From Rhipicephalus microplus (taxonomy: Eukaryota; Arthropoda; Arachnida; Ixodida; Ixodidae), in the NCBI RefSeq assembly GCF_043290135.1, contig NC_134710.1, positions 11,237,321 through 11,301,320 of the forward strand: a DNA stretch of 64,000 bases. The letters run 5' to 3'. The notes beneath the pieces are model-generated. The model did no database searches and was not told where the DNA came from. It saw only the letters and a list, made by a program, of their open reading frames with translations. This document shows, piece after piece, positions 12,078 to 24,680 of this stretch; positions within the stretch are counted from its first letter, which is position 1; every line of letters starts with the position of its first letter. A program made the position numbers and the translations under genes.

Positions 12078-13205
12078 TGTCACACACCGGTCCCGTTGAT
12101 TAGGGAGGCTATCGCACGGCTAATTCCAAGGGCCGAAGTATGGGCCCCCCGAACCGCACCACGAAAGTGTGGACAATTTAGAAGTGGTCCTTTTTGGCGC
12201 GCCAGCGGACGCGGGCTGTGGCACAAAGAACAAGTCAGAGCCGAGAGTTGATAAACAAAACAAATATTATATTCTCAAAAATGGAAGATCGAAAACAATA
12301 CACAAGAATGTACACTCCACAATAGTTAGATACAATACGTCACCAATCAAACAACGTACTACACAGTACAATCAGCCACACTCAAAACAACGGACACAGA
12401 CAACGATACGCACTACAATGCAGTCGCATGCATTGAACAACCAAGACACTTAAAGACTAAAGAGATAGAAAACCTATCCAGTCCAAAGTTCTTGGAACAA
12501 AAGTCTGAATGATACTCTTCCGAGAATCACTCACTCAAAGTCCAGCGTTGTTGTCGTTCCGCGCCCTCGAAGTTTCTCTTCCATGAAACCTCGCGTCTTC
12601 AATTGGCCACTCTCCAAGCTTCAAACTTCTTCGTCGGAAACACGTCGGCTTCACATACGCAGCTGTTGTCACGCGTCTTCGCTCGATAGCGGTAAACACA
12701 CTCTTGCCTGTAGCTCGAGTCGTCACCCCTCAGGTGCAAATCATCTTCTTCTCCCGCTTTGTCTCTACGGACCAAAACCTTCGCCGACTACACGGCGGTA
12801 TACCCTACGCGCTCTGGCGCTAACTTCCGTCTCCTCCTGATCTCTCATCTCGGCTGCTCGGTTAATACCTTGCGCGCGACATTCCAGAAGGTTCTCGTCA
12901 TTTCGTCGGCGCGATACGCAGCGAAGGCTGGGAAGAGGGCGAGACGGTTGGAATGCCCTCCGCGGCCGATGACTCAACTCGGTATGACCACGCCCCTTTC
13001 GTTCTAGAACTTTCGCGGGCTATCTCGGCCGCCGATGTGGGGTGAGGAGGTTCGTCGGCGAAGCCACGCTTCCAAGGGGAGAGCGCGTGCCCAGGGAGCC
13101 TTGGATGTTTGTTCTGTTTTTTTTCTTTTGACCTCCCGGCGTCTCTTCCGCGCGTTACCGCAACAATTTGGCGGCGCGCCCATTTTTAGCGCTCGTTCTG
13201 TGACA
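12078..13205 (-). repeat. 5' LTR of inner element
   Basis: 1128 bp, TGTCACA to TGTGACA on the plus strand. It is followed by AAGTG (13206-13210), the second copy of the target duplication. Confidence 0.92.
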
Positions 13206-13584
13206 AAGTGTGTTGTCTCAAACTCGTTATTGCTTTCATGAAAAATAGATGGTCTTCTGGAATGTGTTTGAAGTAGGTCGATTGATGACTTTAATTGAAG
13301 CTGAATTTTGTACACAATGAGTTAGTCAGCATTGTGAACAGTGAGTGTTACACTCTTGTGGTAGCTAAATTTTCGAGTGTAGCCAATAGTGTTACGGATG
13401 ATAGAATAATGGACTTGCCAAACAGTGTAGTGTTAGATGACGTGCTTGCTAAAGTGCTTTTTGACGACCACTGTGAAGTGAAAGTTACTTTAAAGTGAAC
13501 ACTTGGCAAGCGAAAGCACCTACAAGATCAAGAAAGAGAGGCAAGCAGTTTTTTGAGAAAAGAACTCTTGAAAAAGGGGGCAAA
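13206..13584 (+). other. 3' internal part of outer LTR element
   Basis: The first ~67 bases complete duplicated copy B. The remainder is unique within the window and ends in the purine tract aaaaagggggcaaa (13571-13584) that precedes the right LTR. A 67-codon open frame (13295-13498) may be a decayed C-terminal retroelement frame. It has no motif I recognise. Confidence 0.5.
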
Positions 13585-13817
13585 TGTCATAAAAAGAAGC
13601 CCTTCTGAGACAAAGACGACGAGGAAGTTCAGAGAAGATTGTAAAAAGTGCGAGTAGGCTCACCGTACAGCGAGGCCCGAGGTGCTAACCCCAGTAACGA
13701 TCGGCGCGCGAGCAGCGAAGAGCTGGGATTGTCGACGTGGGCTTGGCAGAAGGTCGCATCGCCACCGAACGCAGTGGCAATGGGAGCGGCAGAACAGTGA
13801 CTCGACAACCTGTGACG
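13585..13817 (+). repeat. Right (3') LTR of outer element (end uncertain)
   Basis: Starts TGTCATAAAAAGAAGCCC directly after the purine tract. It aligns to the left LTR up to about 13817 (ctgtgac). Sequence beyond, to ~14490, contains a TATA-rich stretch (tgtatatatatt) and an attaaa signal near 14413 and could belong to a longer LTR. Confidence 0.55.
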
Positions 13818-15350
13818 CGGCTGTCCCGAGAAGACGGAGACCTCGCCACATTTCGAAGGAGGCTGCTCGGGATGCAGTAGCTGCTTACAGCAAGCACAGA
13901 CGTTTCTGGCACAAGCCCCCTTCGAGGCCAACCGACAAAGACAGTCCCCAAATGGCCACGTCAGCATACAGCAATAGGTATCGCCTGCGGCCACTAGGCC
14001 TAACCTAGGAGGCCTCCGCCACATCAACACCGACATCAGGCGACGACGACGACGACGGGCGGCCAGGTCGGCAACAGCAGCAGCGACAACATTCGTAGAG
14101 AACGTCGACATCCTCAACAGATACCGGAAACAACTAATCAAAACATTGACGTCAAGATGATCAGCGTGACCGACCCCGGACATTGACGAGCTGCAAATCG
14201 GCTTGGTAACTATGAGGCTAAAGATGCCTGATGTTGACTAGGACGATTTAGCGTTTAGCGTGGTGGGAATGTAAGCTTAGTGAGGCTTAGTTTGCATTTT
14301 TAGGACAGTTTAGTCTGTATGGGAGTTTGTTTGTGGGTTAATTTTAATTTAGTTTGAAGTTATTACTAGTTGTTTTGCACATTTTTTGTATATATATTTT
14401 TCAGTGAGTGTTCATTAAATGGGTGTGGTAACGCAGTGATGTCTCTGTTTATCGCCCGCAGTAGCAGCCTGTAATTTGCGACAGTGACGATTGTCCCGCC
14501 TGATCGCAGAGAGCCACCTCCCCCGTACATTAGAGGCAGCTGGTATTGCATGGAACGAAAGCCCATCAGTGTTGTTTTTTTTTCCTCGATTGGCACAGCG
14601 GTACGCAACAACACGACATGCCGGGGCACTTGAAGCACATGGTTGCACAAGGTTGAAATATAGAATAAATCACGAATACCATCAAAATTAAGAGCATTAT
14701 TGCATTATTCCCACCGCCATCACAGCCAGATGGACTGCATTCGGGATAAGTAACAGTTAAAATCTGCGAGAAGCGCGAATGCACTTGAATTCCGATACAA
14801 ACACGAATTCAGGAGATTAGCAATAGACGCGGCCAGTTAGCGCCAGCATACCGTAGCCTACTCGCACAGCGCCGCCATGTGATAACGGGAAGGCGCAGCG
14901 GAGCGCGCTCTCGATGGCCGGAGGACAGCATTCGCCCGGGCACTTAAAAATATAGAGGAGGCATTGGCATGGGTCACCAGTCCGTCACACCGCACGCAGC
15001 ATGAAAAAGTTAGCAGTGAATGCACTGTTGGTTACCGGTAGATCCTGCCATCTAACACCAGAAAAGTATTCTTCCGGCCATTTTTAACTTCTAGCAACCA
15101 GAATCGTACCTCTGCGATCGAAGTGTGGTGAAGTTACCGTATCCACAAGCAGAGGCATACTCATAACATCGCACCCACACAGGAGAAGCACAAGCCGTGA
15201 ACCACCAATGACCCACAACGCAGTGAAGTCGTCAAAAAGGTCTTCACCAGTTTTCGTAAATAACACACCATATATATCACCACAAAAACAAAACAGCTTT
15301 AAAATATGCACAACCCATGCATAATTACAGCAAAAGTTTGCCACACTTAC
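13818..15350. other. Noncoding; probable MTBP intron sequence plus repeat fragments
   Basis: No exon of the gene to the right could be found here although exon 12 ends with a clean GTAAGT donor at its left side. About 14860-14990 is a GC-rich dispersed repeat (gccgccatgtgataacggg … gcccgggcacttaaaaata) related in inverse orientation to 3300-3370. Confidence 0.5.
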
Positions 15351-16394
15351 CACAGCACGAACAGGGTGGAGTGGCTTTCGTTTGGGACGTCCAGATTCAT
15401 CAAACAGTTTAGCTATCTCAGCAGCTGATATGGTAAGCTCTAGAAATTAATGAATACAAGTGAAAGAATGACTTATTTCAATGACACTGCAAGATGACAA
15501 CTTACCCTTGAGACCAGGACTACCACCTGCATTGGAGAGAGTGCAATTTTCACTGGATGCTGAGCTCTTGAGTGACTCAGAAACAAGAAAACGCCTTTCA
15601 GGCCAGTCAGAAGGATCACCAAGAGATGCTACAACAACAAGATATAATGTATATGTGCACAAAATAGTAAACAGAGAATAAACATTGGTGTACAAAAGAT
15701 TCTAACCATATGTCATGTCGTCAGGTGAACTCAAACAAGACTCTTCAGCAGAATCAGTCGCCCGATCAGACTCCACACTCTTCAATACATCAAGAGATTT
15801 TTCAGGCTCTTCTACATCCTCGCGGAAGCTTTCATCACTAGCTGAAGAAAAAAAATGTTTGCAGTGAGATTGGTAGTGGCACAGACCAAAGAAACAGTAG
15901 CGGAGAAGGAGAGTGAATATATGAATCTGAGCTTTACCAATAAAGTCCCCAAACGAAGCAAGGCTAGGTGAAACATTGTCTTGCAGAGAATCAAGAACTC
16001 TGTCAGTGCAAACAAGTGGTATTTCTTGCATCAGCTCAGAAGTAGTACTTCCAACTGCAGGTGGCAAGGATGCACTCTCCTGGCCGGAATGGAGGCATGT
16101 CTCTGTGAAAGGAGGCGTTTTCCGCAAGGGGTAAACAATGTTCATGTTGTCAGCTGCCATTAATATAAAGTGCAAGTGGCCACTTGGTTTCTGATGGCAC
16201 TGGTCTCCCACTGAAGCAGCTGCAAATTTAATACGAGTTAATCTTAACAATCAAACAGAAAAAAAAGAGACAAACTCACACCGACATGGCTTTTCCATCA
16301 GTAGATTATCCTGCCAATCTGTGCTAGAGGACGTTGATGATTTTGCTTTCATGTCAACATCATCCCAGTATGACAGTCGGAGAATCACGCAGGC
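15351..16394 (-). CDS. MTBP: MTBP exons 8-12
   Basis: Exons 16394-16280, 16219-15938, 15841-15707, 15628-15506 and 15439-15351. Exon 8 uses the downstream of two overlapping donors (gtgagt), because only that keeps the frame. Exons 9-10 are Ser/Glu/Asp-rich and probably disordered (EDVEEPEKSLDVLKSVESDR). Exon 11 holds DWPERRFL and exon 12 ISAAEIAKLFDESGRPKRKP, matching the two blocks conserved in vertebrate MTBP. The donor after 15351 is gtaagt, so more exons must follow to the left. Confidence 0.7.
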
Positions 16395-19300
16395 CTAGTC
16401 AATAAAAATGAAAAAAAAATAAAAAATGTGTGCTGAGCAACAGGCTTCATGTTTGGACATAGTCACTTTAAAGCAAATGCTATCACTACTCAGAAATACT
16501 CGTTCCAGGCATATAACCAGGGATGGGGGGAGCTAGGTTTCCTTCCCCGAAATTCAGATTGAGGAGGCTGTTTTACAAAAAATAATAAAAATAGGTCGTT
16601 TTCTAAAATTTTCAACAGGTACTGCCCCCTCTCCCCCTTTTTCGCCTACGAAAAAAATCGAAAAAATTTCGGGCTACGCGCCTGACTCATTCAATATGCC
16701 AAATGACATGTACCAATGTGATAAAAAGAAATACAAACAGTACCTATGCACTCTGCTGTTTGCATTTATTTTCAAAGGTTGTAATCTGGCAGGTAACAAA
16801 AAGACCGTCATCCATGATACAACCAAGAACCACTCTGCCGTCTTTTTAATGCTACCTAGATAAAAGTGCAATGAAAAGCAGTGTGTACAGTGGAGCACTA
16901 ATCCACTGTGCTGTCCATAACCCTTGTACAAGCATATATGTAGTCAGGGCCAGAGCCAGGATTTTTCTTCAGGAGGGGGGGGGGGGAAGGGGCACTTGCC
17001 AAAGATCTTGAAAAATGAAAAAAAGAAACACCTATTTTTATACTTATTTTCGGTAAAACAGCCCTTTGTCATAATTTCAAGAAGGTGGGGGGGGGGGGGG
17101 GGGGCTAAGGCTCTTGCTCTGGCTATAGGCCTGTAGTAAACCACTGCATGGTGGGCAGCTACTTGGGCTCCAAATGCACCCACTACATGAGGCTAACAGT
17201 AACAAAATTTTATGAAATGAACAGTTCCAAATAGTATAGATATAAATGTGCATTCATGCAAAACTTTTGTTTATGAGTGGTAGAATCACGAAAATCATAG
17301 CAATAGCTACTAGTATTACCTAAACTAAAAAAAAAAAACAAGATTTTCCGGGAAATGACTGGTGAAGAGAGCATGACCTAAAACACTTGACTCCCTAGTA
17401 AGACCTCACACACAAGGGGGCAGTAAAACATCTTGCAGGCAGCACTACTAGACTAACGTAATAGTGACAACCATCACATGCTTGAATCATCTGCTTAGAT
17501 GCTCTTTAAAGGTTGCTAAAAAAAAGTACACCACAATGATCCTTGCGGCCTTGCCAAGATTTATTTGGTGGTATACACTACTCATTCAATGAATTTAGTC
17601 AAAGAAAATTCTGTCCCACTTGGCTGTTAATGAGGTATGGCAAGATAAATTGACTAAAGAACAGATGTTTGTATTTCATTCCTAATATATTATACACACT
17701 CTGGAGAGCGACACCAGAGTCCTTTAAGGCCATGGAATTTTGCCACCACACTATGGAGCAGCTTCACACGCTACCCAAGGCTGTCACAACGTGATGAAAC
17801 TTTGCCAAAAAGAGCATTGTTCATGTGATGAAACCCTTGTTTGGCATGACATGAGCTGATGGTTGCGGTGCTCCCTGTGCACCCACTATGTTATTTCTTG
17901 AACCAGCTGAAGTGTGTGAGTGGAACGACATTGCCGAACACATTTTGTGCGATGACGAGCCGTTCCTTTACAAGAAGACAACCAAAAGGCATGTCTAGTT
18001 TCCTGAGTAACAAGGAGCAGTGTGGGATATGAATGTGGGCCCTACTGCTGCTAGACCATCATGATTCCAACTTTGAAGAACGTGCATGCATATGTTCATG
18101 GAGGACATTAATGCCACCACAGACACTGTTGCTGCCTGCTATTCCAATTTCAATTATCTAAATCTTGCTTTATCTAAATCTTGCTTTATCTAAATTTTGC
18201 GTAGAAGTGGCACTGCATTGGCAAAAAATTTATAGCTGGCACAACAACTCTGTTTAATTTTCTTGGACATTATACAAAACCATTCTACGTAAGCAGCCCA
18301 GAAAATCGAACAGCCGTGATCTGGGCAACAGCCCAGATGTTTGCCTATTTTTACAAGTGACACTACTGGGGCATTGTTGCGTTTGCAAAGCATCTAAAGC
18401 ACAAAAACATGATAAGTGAAACCTATTAAAACGTCAGGACTAACGTCTCATGCCAAGCAACCACGGTGGCCGCACTTTACTCGGGGAATAAAAAGAGTTC
18501 TTTAGATTTAATTACACATTCAATGATTAAAAATCTGAAATTTTCAATTCACTGTGCCTCAAAATAATATAATAATAATGGCGCTTTAAATCCAGAATTT
18601 TCGTGTCTTTTTAGCCGAAACCACCGTGAGCAGCACATTTTGACCGGCTACTCCTTTCGCCGGAGGGCTCATGCAGGTCTTGGGACACACTCAGACACTC
18701 GTTTACACGTGTTGTGCGTTTAAATCGAACATCTTGCAAGTTTAAAAAGCTCGATGACTGAAGCTATCTCATACACAGCCACAGCCACAGCAGTGTCCGC
18801 ATCCCCTCTCAAGCACAGCTGTGCCTCCGATAACGGCCGCTGGCTTTATATGAAACGGAGGTCACAGTTTTGTTACCATAAGCAGTAGCAACAAAAGCAC
18901 TCAAAGACATTAAAGAATTGGCTCGAAAAACTGCCTCCCGACAGCCACGAGGATGCTGTTTTCCATGATCTATTCTTCATGTATGCGATTTTTATAACAC
19001 ATATGGCTGCATCAATGAACTACCTATATTCAATTTGAGCCATTTTCATAAGCTGTGATTGCAAATGTTTCCATTAGTGTGCTTTTGAAGCACATGGAAG
19101 CATAACCATTGGTCATCGTGAGCTTGTCCTGCACATTTTGAAGCATAAAAAGAGACATTCCTTGCGGTTGTTTTAAAAAAAATTTTCGAAAATTGCTACC
19201 TTTTATTGAAAACTATCTCATCGATTACACTAAAAATTTTTTAGGTTATCCTGAAATATCTTATAATCAAAGCCTAAAATGTTGAGAAGATGGGTTGAAA

Positions 19301-22300
19301 ACAAAATAATCAGAAAATTACTCTTACAGCACATGACAAGTGAGGGAAATATTTTTTTTCTAGTGAAGTAAATACACGAATGCGCTTTTAGCTAGAAATT
19401 ACACAAACTATTATGCAAAATTAGTGTGCAATATTTTCCAGTAATGCTGTATTTGTCTTATAAAAAATTTAATTTTACCCCTTAGCATAATGTTTGGCTC
19501 TCGGTCACAAGAAATGCTACATTTAAAAATTTACATGATGTGTTGGCCAAAAGCATTCTTATTCAAAACAAGAAATGTGTCGAGTACTTTTTGTATTCTG
19601 TGTCCTTTTTTGTACTGACTGTCATAAGTATGCTCAAACTAGCCCAATGTGCTACATTACTTCAAAACACAAATTTCTAAGGAAGATCCTGAATAGCTTT
19701 AAAGATATAAAGCTCCTACTTTCTGCAATCTACGATGCATCAACATAATGGCAATGAATGAAAAGCGCCTGCCTACTAACTCGTGAAAAAACAAAAACAA
19801 AAACAGATAGTACTGCTGCACAAGGTTTCAACTGTTACAGAATATTTCAATTTTTTGTTTTACTAAACGAGGCGACATTACTGTCAAGGACTCAGTAATT
19901 ATCACCTTTTTTTTCGAGAACGCAAAAAAAAAAGCGCATGAGCCATACACCCATCAACCCAGTCCTCTCAACCCAGTCATGTGCACTTAACTCCTCAAAC
20001 TAGCGATACTGCCTTGCCCTCTCATTTCTCTTGTACTAAAGCATGAGTACCGACAATGCATCTATCCATCTAACTCAATATTCAACATCAGCACTCTGTC
20101 AACTCTCATTCTTCGTTTGTACTACTCTTTACACTAAAAAATACACACACATACCTGCTCGCTTTCATTAACCTTCTTCAAAACCCACGCTGGCAAAGCC
20201 TGGACACTTGATAAAGAGACGCTAAAAAGACAATGCTAAGGCAAATGCAATGCACAGCCAATTGGGGAATGCTTGCTACATGTGTAAGAGTGAAGTGATA
20301 CAAAGTGATCCAGGTAACTCTAGCCAGAGTTTCAACATATGCCAATGCATTTTATGACAACGAGACCATATAAATGCTGGTGACTATTGCATAGAGTAAG
20401 TCAAATTTTTTATTTTCGGATAAAAATTTTCAAAGAGAAAGTTGTGGATCGGTTTGCCAAACGTCTCATGAGACAGTTTATAGATATCTACTGAAACTAC
20501 TGTAAAAAAAATTTCATCTTTTTGGCTGATTGCTCTAAAAACCTTTGTGTCGCATGCCCTAAAAGCAATGTCATAGTGCTTAGGAATGCAATGAATCTAT
20601 TTTTAACACTGCTACCTTAAAAAAGACATTGCAGCATATGGCAGCACGCACCAGGTTCCACAAAGAACACACACACAGAGACAACACAAGTGCTGAACTT
20701 AAACTGAATTTTATTACAGGAAAGAATACCTTAAGTAGACGGTGCATGCATTGTTCACACATGATGTGTGCCCATTGCAATGGTAAAAACCAAGAGAACC
20801 TTATGTAGCAGCAACCAATTCGCTATAAACAAGAGGAACAAAAGCTCGAAAGAAAAATGTAACCTTGTCAAGTGTTAATACCTAAAAACTTTCTTTTTAA
20901 GCTACAACAACCGATGGGCAACTAATGCATCCTTCCTTTTTATCGATAATTTCTACTGCCTCTATAATTTCCCAGGTTACTTTGCCTTTTACTTTGCCCA
21001 CCACCTTCGTGTTTTCCAACACGAATTCGCAGCCGTAGTTTCTGCAGTGTAAGGCAAGGTGGCAAGCGTCTTCTTTAGAGAAGTAGTAATTATGCAGCAT
21101 AAGCCTCAAGTTGAGGCATCAGCCCATTTGCGCAACATAGACCCAGTCACTCGTCAGTGGAATTAAGTAGACTGCACGCTCTTTGCAGTGGACGTAAGGG
21201 CGTCTGCGCTTAATCGAGCAGACTTCAGTCGGTCTGAAAGAAAAAAAGTTTTTCGAAAGAAAGTTTTTAGGTATAAATACAGACCACACTTACATTTCCC
21301 TCTCTACTTTTAGTTGCTCTTGTATAAGCGAATTAGTTGCTGCTACATGACAAGATGCTCTTAGTTTTGATCGTTGCAGTAGGCACACGTCATGTGCGAA
21401 CAATGCATGCGTCGCCTACTCAAGCTATTCTTTTCCATAGCAAAAATCCCTTGAAGTTACGCGCTTGTGTCATCTCTTTGTGTGTGTGCTCTTTGTGTAA
21501 CATGGTGTGCACTGCCATAGGCAGCAATGTCTTACCAACTAACCCGCCAGTATTTTTTAAACCTTAAAAAAGCACTTTCGGTTTCGGTATCGAGGTATTG
21601 TGTTGGCACAGTGATGTGTGATGTGCCAACACAATGCTGAGTGACGAATGCTTTCAAACCAAAGTAATATAGTTTTTTATACATACTGTTTGGCTTGAGT
21701 GTGTATAGAGCACTCACCGTACATATAATGGAAACGAGAAATGACCTTTATAGGTGTGCCTCAAAATAGAGTCAGTACTCCTTGAAGCAATGTTAAGCCT
21801 GGATATAACGAAATTTGACAGATTCTTGCAAAAATTCACATAGAACGAGTTTTTGTTCCATTCAGCTTCAATAAAAAATTTCAAACATGAAACACAAAAA
21901 TTAAGAGAGAACAGAAGGCAGAGGTCACCCCAAACCTTTATTTGGCTATTCAAAAACTTCGTTGCTATTACGATAGAAATTTATCAACACTTTCAGCAGG
22001 TTTCTGCTGTCACTGTCATGTCCCGTATAAAGTACAAATTGTCAACGTTTCTTTGTGCACCTCAAAATCTACCTGCGTGTAAAAGCTTGCGAGCAAAGGC
22101 AACAAGCACTCCAGAAGCATAGATCAAGCAAGCCGGCCTATCTTCATTGTTCGGAATGTGCATGCAATAACATAACCCCGCGTGTTAAGACCTGCCGTCG
22201 AATGGTCAAGAAGAGAGAAAACATCCCACCAGTTTTTAACGAGCATAAAAAGAAAAGCACGGGAAGAAGGGAAGGAGAAGCAACAGTGAATTCTCATTCT

Positions 22301-24197
22301 AACGGTGCGGTTGCTATCTCGGCAAGCATCAACACACGGCTCGTATACTTGTCCACGTGCTGCGCTCTCAACAAGCGACTTCGAAAAGAACGTTTCTCCC
22401 TGGAGTGGTCGTGTTCCCTTACACCAGCGTTTTGGGAGAGTCACGCGAGATCGAACCCAAAAGAGTTAGCTGCCAGCCTTACTTCATATAAAATCACGAT
22501 TCCTTGGTTTTTGCTAAAATGCTTCTTCGTCAAAGATAGCAATAGTGAACGCTCATACGACATCAATACAATAATTAGCTCCAGCGATGCACCATCATGT
22601 TGCCGGAGCTAATCATGAAGGCCATGGCCTAGCAAACGCATGGCGCAGCACAAGATTGCAAAGCACATGACGAGTCGATCTCCAAAGATCAATTGTTGTC
22701 ACCATGGTCTCAGACAGTTTCCCCCAGCATCTAATCTGACACCTCCTCGATAGTGATGACACAGTTGTTTTCTTACAAACAAATTGCAATGGGGGCCACT
22801 CCATGCACATGCACGACGTCAAAAATAAAGAGCGAACGACATGAATACTAGGGAAAAACTTGAAGGACGCTTCCTATATTTCAAAATGTGTTTGGCAAAA
22901 GCCTCTGGCCATTCAAATAATGTTTTTGTGTGTTTTTGCATGACGCACCCAGTGGAATGGCCACAGGCTTTCACCGAACACACTTTGGAACATAAAATGG
23001 GAGCAGCTTGGGCTGGTTGGTAGGTCATGATGACTTTTTCATAGTTATAGTCTGAACAAAGACAAAACGATCACGAAAACGAATGTAATTTTGAACACAC
23101 TTTGTCGTGGAATCCTCACCGGGCAACTTGGGAGCCATCTTTTCAAGTCTAGCGCTGCAACAAGTGGTCTGATGACGGAGTGTTGTTGCGCACGCCACTG
23201 TGCCATCCCGTGACTGCTGAGAGAGTATAAAGGGGAGAGGCCACAGCTGTGGCAGCGCAACTGTTAGTATGCGCCCCATGTGCGCCGCTGTGCCGTCATG
23301 CAATTGCTGAGAGAGTCTGAGGGGGAGAGACCACAGATGGCACGATTTCAGGGCATGGACGGGCACACTGTCGAACGCCACAAGTGAGAGCTATTAAAGG
23401 CTTTCGCCTTAATATTATTTGGCAACATGCAACATATTTTTAGTGCAAAAGGCAAAGGTGAAAGAACTCAGAGAAGCGAAGAAGAAACAGCACAAAGGGC
23501 AAGCGCTAATTAGTGCTTGGCCCATGCACTGTGTTTCTTCTTCACTCCTCCGAGTTCCTCCACGTTCTGCTTTGCCACTAAAAATGTGTCGCATGTGATA
23601 CACCACCAAGTCGCCCAACAGGAAACTTTATTTAAGTACTATTCAAAAAAGTGCTCTCCATATCATAGGCTGATTTAACTGTATTGCTGTTTCCCTGCTT
23701 ACTACAGATGCTGTCGCGGACAGCTTTCTTGGTGGTATTTCCAGTTCAGGGAAGAACACTACATCTAGCACACGGCCCCCGGGTCAGTGGCCTAGGAACA
23801 CCGGATGCGCGCTTTTCTCGACGACTTCTGTTCTATTCTCCAAAGTGGACGATAAGAGTGGCGACACATGCACCACATTCACTGGTTGTTTGTGTATCTG
23901 CATGTATCTATGTCTGGTGCAGGGTGAAGAACCAAGTAGACCCCAAAGGACGGTCAGTCACCAGTGAAGCTCTTGAGCTACTTGGACCTTTGCTCTTTTT
24001 CTCTGCCAATAAATCAGTTCGTTTTGTTTTTAATCAACCGGCCTTGTTTCACCTTTCAGTGTCTCGGGACTTGAGCCATAGAGTCATAAGGACACTACAG
24101 ATGCCCATATATAGAAAAATATACTCATAATCAGGCAGCGCACAGGAGGAAACAGGACAAGCGCTGGTTTAACAACTGAAAATTTATTTGAAGCAAA

Positions 24198-24234
<37 letters not shown>

Positions 24235-24367
24235 AAAAAACAAAATATCATGTGCCAGGCAAGATTATATCCAGTTAATGAAAACGATTTCTTGCTCTGA
24301 CAAAGCGATAGATGGCTGGCAAACAATTGCCAACACACTTCGCCATTGCGTTAGCCTGGTTCTGTTT

Positions 24368-24459
<92 letters not shown>

Positions 24460-24598
24460 GATTGATTGATTGATTTGTGGGGTTTAACGTCCCAAAACCA
24501 CCATATGATTATGAGAGACGCCGTAGTGGAGGGCTCCGGAAATTTCGACCACCTTGGGTTCTTTAACGTGCGCCCAAATCTGAGCACACGGGCCTACA

Positions 24599-24680
<82 letters not shown>

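Larger units (their letters stand above)
8144..13205 (-). mobile_element. Young gag-pro LTR retrotransposon (gypsy-like), nested
   Basis: Two 1128-bp direct repeats (8144-9271 and 12078-13205) differ at about eight positions by eye. Each is bounded by TGTCACA/TGTGACA inverted ends (one copy TGCGACA). The element is flanked on both sides by AAGTG, a 5-bp target duplication, and the same site is intact at 6118. Orientation is minus: a primer-binding-like site (12054-12070), gag with two CCHC zinc knuckles, an aspartic protease, a basic linker, then a purine tract and the 3' LTR. There is no reverse transcriptase, RNase H or integrase between 9652 and 9271, so it must have relied on proteins supplied in trans. 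Gag is frameshifted too, yet the LTRs are young, which fits a non-autonomous derivative. Confidence 0.93.
4878..13817 (+). mobile_element. Decayed outer LTR retrotransposon, host of a nested insertion
   Basis: Two related ~230-bp sequences bracket the region in direct orientation (4878-5108 and 13585-13817), each beginning TGTCA and sharing long stretches such as gatcggcgcgcgagcagcga. The left copy starts TGTCACG and ends CGTGACA, perfect 7-bp LTR-type inverted ends. A primer-site-like TGGTGAGCCTGCC lies two bases downstream of the left LTR. A purine tract (aaaaagggggcaaa) directly precedes the right one. Inside are gag-like remnants, a duplicated ~750-bp segment, a 130-bp minisatellite, and a younger LTR element inserted on the opposite strand. 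No RT or integrase is recognisable. Target duplications were not found, and the right end is uncertain because LTR-like sequence with a TATA-rich stretch may run on to ~14490. It is probably a gypsy-type element. Confidence 0.65.

Noticed and set aside
13629..14183. 184-codon minus-strand open frame over the outer right LTR
   Set aside because: It overlaps LTR sequence with no conserved motif and is not preserved in the left LTR.
23150..23200. Hammerhead ribozyme core (ctgatga) and the similar one near 33170
   Set aside because: The expected GAAA and closing stems are absent.
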